Shown: positions 4,501-5,055 of the stretch, piece after piece | How the letters are laid out: each line of letters starts with the position of its first letter | How positions within the stretch are numbered: position 1 is the first letter of the stretch | NCBI GenBank assembly: GCA_028698695.1 | Contig: JAQVWB010000153.1 | Location: 1 to 5,055 of the forward strand | Direction of reading: 5' to 3' | Source: Syntrophomonadaceae bacterium | Lineage (GTDB): Bacteria; Bacillota; Syntrophomonadia; Syntrophomonadales; Syntrophomonadaceae | DNA length: 5,055 nt | Notes under the pieces: model-generated | What the model saw: only the letters and a program-made list of their open reading frames with translations | Told to the model about the DNA's origin: nothing | The model's database searches: none | Made by a program: the position numbers and the translations under genes

Positions 4501-5055
4501 ATGACAGATATAAAACAGCCAGTAATAATATTTTTTACAGCCATAATCCTGGGGGCATTTTTTTTGCTGACCTTTTCCGCTCCGGTTAATGCAGCGGAGG
4601 CTACTACTGCTTATTTATTAGCCAAAGAGCCGTATGCAGAAGGTAAATGGTTTGATAATAGTGATTTGTTCCCCCGCGTTATTACCCCCATCGATGCTAC
4701 CACTCGTTATTTCGTAAGGCTCACCTTTTCAGATCCGGAGGCCAGGGCTGTAGTAAACAGTAATTTCATAGACCGGTTAAAAGCCTGCGGTGTTTATTCA
4801 GAAGGCGGCAGCATGGCTTCCATGATTGATACGCAAGTGCCGGATTATCTGGCCACGCTTGAAGAAGAGCAGCAGAACAGTTTTATGGCCACTTATTTAT
4901 TCATAAAAGATGCTGCCAATAAAAGAGTTTATCTTTATATTCCCATTAAAGAATTGCGACCCCAGACTACCTATATAGTCAATATACAACCTGACATAAT
5001 CCAATATGGTGAAACTGCGGGAAACGAAGCGGTAACCTGGAGTTTTACCACTATG
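4501..5055 (+). CDS. Exported protein with SbsA-like Ig domain (Big_5-like), 3' end beyond the window
   Basis: The first 185 codons are present and open to the window edge; the gene continues outside. GGAGGGG eight bases upstream fixes the ATG. Residues 1-31 are a signal peptide: a short charged start, a hydrophobic core (~8-25) and a probable signal peptidase I cut after PVNA (Ala31). No lipobox cysteine is present, so it is exported rather than lipidated. Residues ~58-184 resemble the SbsA-type Ig fold (Big_5): RVITPIDATTRYFVRLTFSDPEA at the start, then LRPQTTYIVNI (152-162) and GNEAVTWSFTT (174-184) at the end, which match the family's L-P-TTY and GN-TWSFTT landmarks. Such domains occur in S-layer and other surface proteins of Firmicutes, often followed by more domains, so the full protein may be much longer. 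It is likely co-transcribed with the upstream HD-GYP gene. The domain call is by motif recognition only. Confidence 0.8.
   Translation, partial: MTDIKQPVIIFFTAIILGAFFLLTFSAPVNAAEATTAYLLAKEPYAEGKWFDNSDLFPRVITPIDATTRYFVRLTFSDPEARAVVNSNFIDRLKACGVYSEGGSMASMIDTQVPDYLATLEEEQQNSFMATYLFIKDAANKRVYLYIPIKELRPQTTYIVNIQPDIIQYGETAGNEAVTWSFTTM

Overview
This window looks like chromosome from an anaerobic, Gram-positive bacterium of the Clostridia (Firmicutes). The evidence is moderately AT-rich DNA, strong AAGGAGG-type ribosome binding sites, a short membrane-free chemoreceptor of a kind common in Clostridia, and a COG2210-type DsrE protein. Placement below class level is not supported. No phage, IS, CRISPR or RNA gene is visible, and the window reads as ordinary chromosome with a few small interspersed repeats.

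Layout. Three genes lie on the minus strand: a cytosolic methyl-accepting chemotaxis-type protein (7-888), a class V, cysteine-desulfurase-like PLP enzyme (1182-2573), and a small DsrE/DsrF-like protein (2695-3174). Two genes diverge from them on the plus strand: a membrane-anchored HD-GYP protein with a GAF-like sensor segment (3294-4445), and the first 185 codons of an exported protein with an SbsA-like Ig fold (4501 to the window end). The 119-bp divergent gap (3175-3293) carries promoters for both directions. The gap between the chemoreceptor and the PLP enzyme holds a likely promoter, a palindrome, a Spo0A-box-like heptamer and an interspersed repeat. The gap between the PLP enzyme and the DsrE gene holds a C-rich repeat and a perfect 9-bp inverted repeat just upstream of the PLP enzyme.

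Working together. The DsrE-like protein and the cysteine-desulfurase-like enzyme are co-directional. They would make a plausible sulfur-handling pair: a PLP enzyme releases sulfur as a persulfide, and a single-cysteine carrier accepts it. The HD-GYP protein and the exported Ig-like protein are probably co-transcribed, which would couple cyclic-di-GMP breakdown to a surface or secreted product. The chemoreceptor is a separate sensory gene. I do not see a convincing undescribed system; the most checkable leads are the sulfur pair, the four-cysteine GAF segment in the HD-GYP protein, and the repeat and duplication at the 3' end of the PLP enzyme gene.
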